The notes beneath the pieces were generated by a model that saw nothing but the letters and a program-made list of their open reading frames with translations, was not told where the DNA came from and made no database searches. Below, piece after piece: positions 62,345 through 64,000 of a stretch of 64,000 nt of DNA (the stretch's first letter is position 1; each line of letters starts with the position of its first letter). Where the stretch lies: assembly GCF_024585165.1 (NCBI RefSeq), contig NZ_CP029008.1, positions 930,001 through 994,000 on the forward strand, written 5' to 3'. The position numbers were made by a program, and so were the translations under genes. The stretch is from Bradyrhizobium sp. WBOS07. GTDB lineage: Bacteria > Pseudomonadota > Alphaproteobacteria > Rhizobiales > Xanthobacteraceae.

Positions 62345-63553
62345 ATGACTGAAACGGCCGATGATCTGAGCGCTCCGCTCGGACAGGACAAGCCGCGCCG
62401 GAAACGCCGGCTGCGGCTGCCGTTCACGGCCACGCAGCTGCTTGCCGTGCTGCTCGGCCTGTTCCTTGTCACCTTTGCCGGCTTCGCCCTCTTCAACAAG
62501 GATCCGCTCGGCGGCGAGCCGATGACGCGGATCGCGATCAAGCCGGCGGACAAGGCAGCGGACGAGAAGCCCGCCGCCGCTCAGGACAGCAGGCACGAGA
62601 CCAAGGAGGCGCCGAAGCAGGCCTCCCCCGGCGAGCAGAAGACCGTCACCATGATCGACGGCTCCACCGGCGCCCGCCACGACGTGGTCATCGGTGGCGG
62701 CGATGGCGCCGACAAGGGCGATGCCGCAGCGTCGGCCCCGCCGCCCGTGATGGCCGGGATCAATCCGAAACTGCTGGAGAAATCGCGCTACGGCATGATC
62801 CCGGTGGCGGCCGACGGGCTGAAGCCGTTCAACGTCTATGCCGCGGATGCCGATCGCGCCAAGGCCGCCAAGATGCCGGTGGTCGCCATCGTGATCGGCG
62901 GGCTCGGCGTCGGCGCCGCCAAGACCACCGACGCCATCATGAAGCTGCCGGGGGCGGTGACGCTGGCCTTCACGCCCTATGGCGCCGATCCCGGCAAGCT
63001 CGCCGAGCGGGCCCGTGCGCAGCGCCACGAGATCTTCCTGCAGATCCCGATGGAGCCCTACGATTTTCCCGACAACGACCCGGGACCGCAGACGCTGCTG
63101 ACCTCGCTCAGCGCCGACCAGAACATGGACCGCCTGTACTGGCATCTGAGCCGGATGCAGGGCTATGCCGGCATCGCCAATTTCATGGGCGCCCGCTTCA
63201 TCGCGACCGAGCCGGCGATGCAGCCGATCGTCCGCGAGGCGGCCAAGCGCGGCCTCGGCTTCTTCGACGACGGCTCCTCGCCCCGCAGCATCGCAGGCCA
63301 GACAGCAGCGAGCCAGGCCATGCCGTTCGGCAGGGGCGACATCGCGATCGACGTGGTGCCGACGGCGACCGAGATCGACCGCGCCCTGAACAAGCTCGAA
63401 TCGACGGCGCGCGAGCGTGGCATCGCCGTCGGCACGGCCTCCGCTTTGCCCGTCTCGATCGACCGCATCGCCGCGTGGACCAAGACATTGGCCGACCGGG
63501 GCATTCTCCTGGTGCCATTGACAACCGCGATGCTGAAATCAAAATCCAGCTAA
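62345..63553 (+). CDS. Divergent polysaccharide deacetylase family protein
   Basis: The 402-residue protein has a cytoplasmic basic lead, one membrane helix (about 30-50: [19 protein letters not shown]), an Asp/Ala/Lys-rich linker to about 140, then a domain with [56 protein letters not shown], and [13 protein letters not shown], which is the YibQ/DUF610 divergent deacetylase. These share the NodB-like fold but lack most metal ligands. The role is not settled. It lies after ctpA, as is usual in rhizobia. Confidence 0.9.
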   Translation: MTETADDLSAPLGQDKPRRKRRLRLPFTATQLLAVLLGLFLVTFAGFALFNKDPLGGEPMTRIAIKPADKAADEKPAAAQDSRHETKEAPKQASPGEQKTVTMIDGSTGARHDVVIGGGDGADKGDAAASAPPPVMAGINPKLLEKSRYGMIPVAADGLKPFNVYAADADRAKAAKMPVVAIVIGGLGVGAAKTTDAIMKLPGAVTLAFTPYGADPGKLAERARAQRHEIFLQIPMEPYDFPDNDPGPQTLLTSLSADQNMDRLYWHLSRMQGYAGIANFMGARFIATEPAMQPIVREAAKRGLGFFDDGSSPRSIAGQTAASQAMPFGRGDIAIDVVPTATEIDRALNKLESTARERGIAVGTASALPVSIDRIAAWTKTLADRGILLVPLTTAMLKSKSS

Positions 63554-63630
63554 ATCAACGGATTGGTACGGCGCTTGTCCTGACGGGGACCGGTTCAGCC
63601 GTACCGGCAGCATGTGAGAGGTCTGGCGGA

Positions 63631-64000
63631 ATGGCGCGTTACGAGGATCTGCCCTACCGGACCTGTGTCGGTGTGATGCTGCTCAACAAGGAAGGACGCG
63701 TGTTCATCGGCCGCCGCGCCGGCGGCATCGAGCATGTCGACGACACCCATGTCTGGCAGATGCCGCAAGGCGGCGTCGATCCCGGCGAGGACACCTGGGA
63801 GGCCGCCAAGCGCGAGCTGTATGAGGAGACCAGCGTGCGCTCGGTCGAGCGGCTCGGCGAGGTCCCCGACTGGCTCACTTACGACATTCCGCGCACGGTC
63901 GCCGGACGCGCCTGGAAAGGCCGCTACCGCGGCCAGCGCCAGAAATGGTACGCGGTGCGCTTCACCGGCAAGGACAGCGAGATCAACGTCGAAAAGCCCG
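63631..64000 (+). CDS. rppH: RNA pyrophosphohydrolase RppH (Nudix), truncated by window end
   Basis: The first 123 residues are visible. [20 protein letters not shown] begins the fold, and [23 protein letters not shown] is the full Nudix box with its Glu metal ligands. [25 protein letters not shown] matches RppH. It removes pyrophosphate from 5'-triphosphate mRNA and starts decay. The C-terminal third lies outside the window. Confidence 0.95.
   Translation, partial: MARYEDLPYRTCVGVMLLNKEGRVFIGRRAGGIEHVDDTHVWQMPQGGVDPGEDTWEAAKRELYEETSVRSVERLGEVPDWLTYDIPRTVAGRAWKGRYRGQRQKWYAVRFTGKDSEINVEKP

Overview
The window is a high-GC stretch of an alphaproteobacterial chromosome, most likely Bradyrhizobium or a close relative in the Nitrobacteraceae. 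This rests on three things: the conserved housekeeping order rplU-rpmA ... obgE ... proB-proA-nadD-rsfS-rlmH-envC/ctpA-deacetylase-rppH at the right end, the style of the chemotaxis, Crp and FixJ-like proteins, and several families of intergenic palindromic repeats that I associate with Bradyrhizobium. No species call is possible from the sequence alone.

Layout. 0-10.4 kb is ordinary metabolism: a nuclease-like secreted protein, a class V aminotransferase, an MBOAT/SGNH acyl-transfer pair, an oligopeptidase-B type S9 peptidase, and an RraA-like protein next to an IlvD/Edd sugar-acid dehydratase. 10.6-28 kb is a dense signalling region: a single-domain receiver coupled to a 1197-residue hybrid kinase, a FixJ-type regulator, three more receivers (one of them CheY), PilZ-like, CheR, CheA, two tandem Crp/Fnr regulators, an orphan HPt protein, a LuxR-type protein with a histidine-kinase-like front half, and a degenerate receiver-EAL protein. 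29.5-37 kb is a foreign-looking defence block: Phd-type antitoxin without toxin, HsdM split by a frameshift, HsdS, a tiny coupled ORF, an abortive-infection-like protein and HsdR. 37-43 kb returns to membrane and catabolic genes (GDYXXLXY/DUF2157 pair, TctC-type binding protein, aromatic-ring-type flavin monooxygenase, LysR regulator). 43.4-46.5 kb holds two divergent glycoside hydrolases and the stub of a glucokinase gene, ending at a tRNA-Ser gene. 47-64 kb is the housekeeping core, with a ROK-family protein next to rplU.

How the genes work together. In the signalling block the hybrid kinase ends in a receiver and has no HPt domain, while a free HPt protein and receiver-only proteins lie nearby; a multistep phosphorelay is a reasonable inference. 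The cheA-cheY-cheR-pilZ set lacks separate cheW and cheB genes. The defence genes are chained by overlapping start and stop codons, so they read as one operon.

The three observations I rate highest are: (1) the CheA protein appears to be an in-frame deletion fusion whose last 112 residues are CheW, not the CheA P5 end; (2) the ROK-family protein upstream of rplU has its conserved sequence blocks in circularly permuted order; (3) the type I restriction operon carries an orphan antitoxin, a split hsdM joined by ATGA, and an abortive-infection-like gene between hsdS and hsdR. Function names are assigned from motifs and family knowledge; no database search was run.
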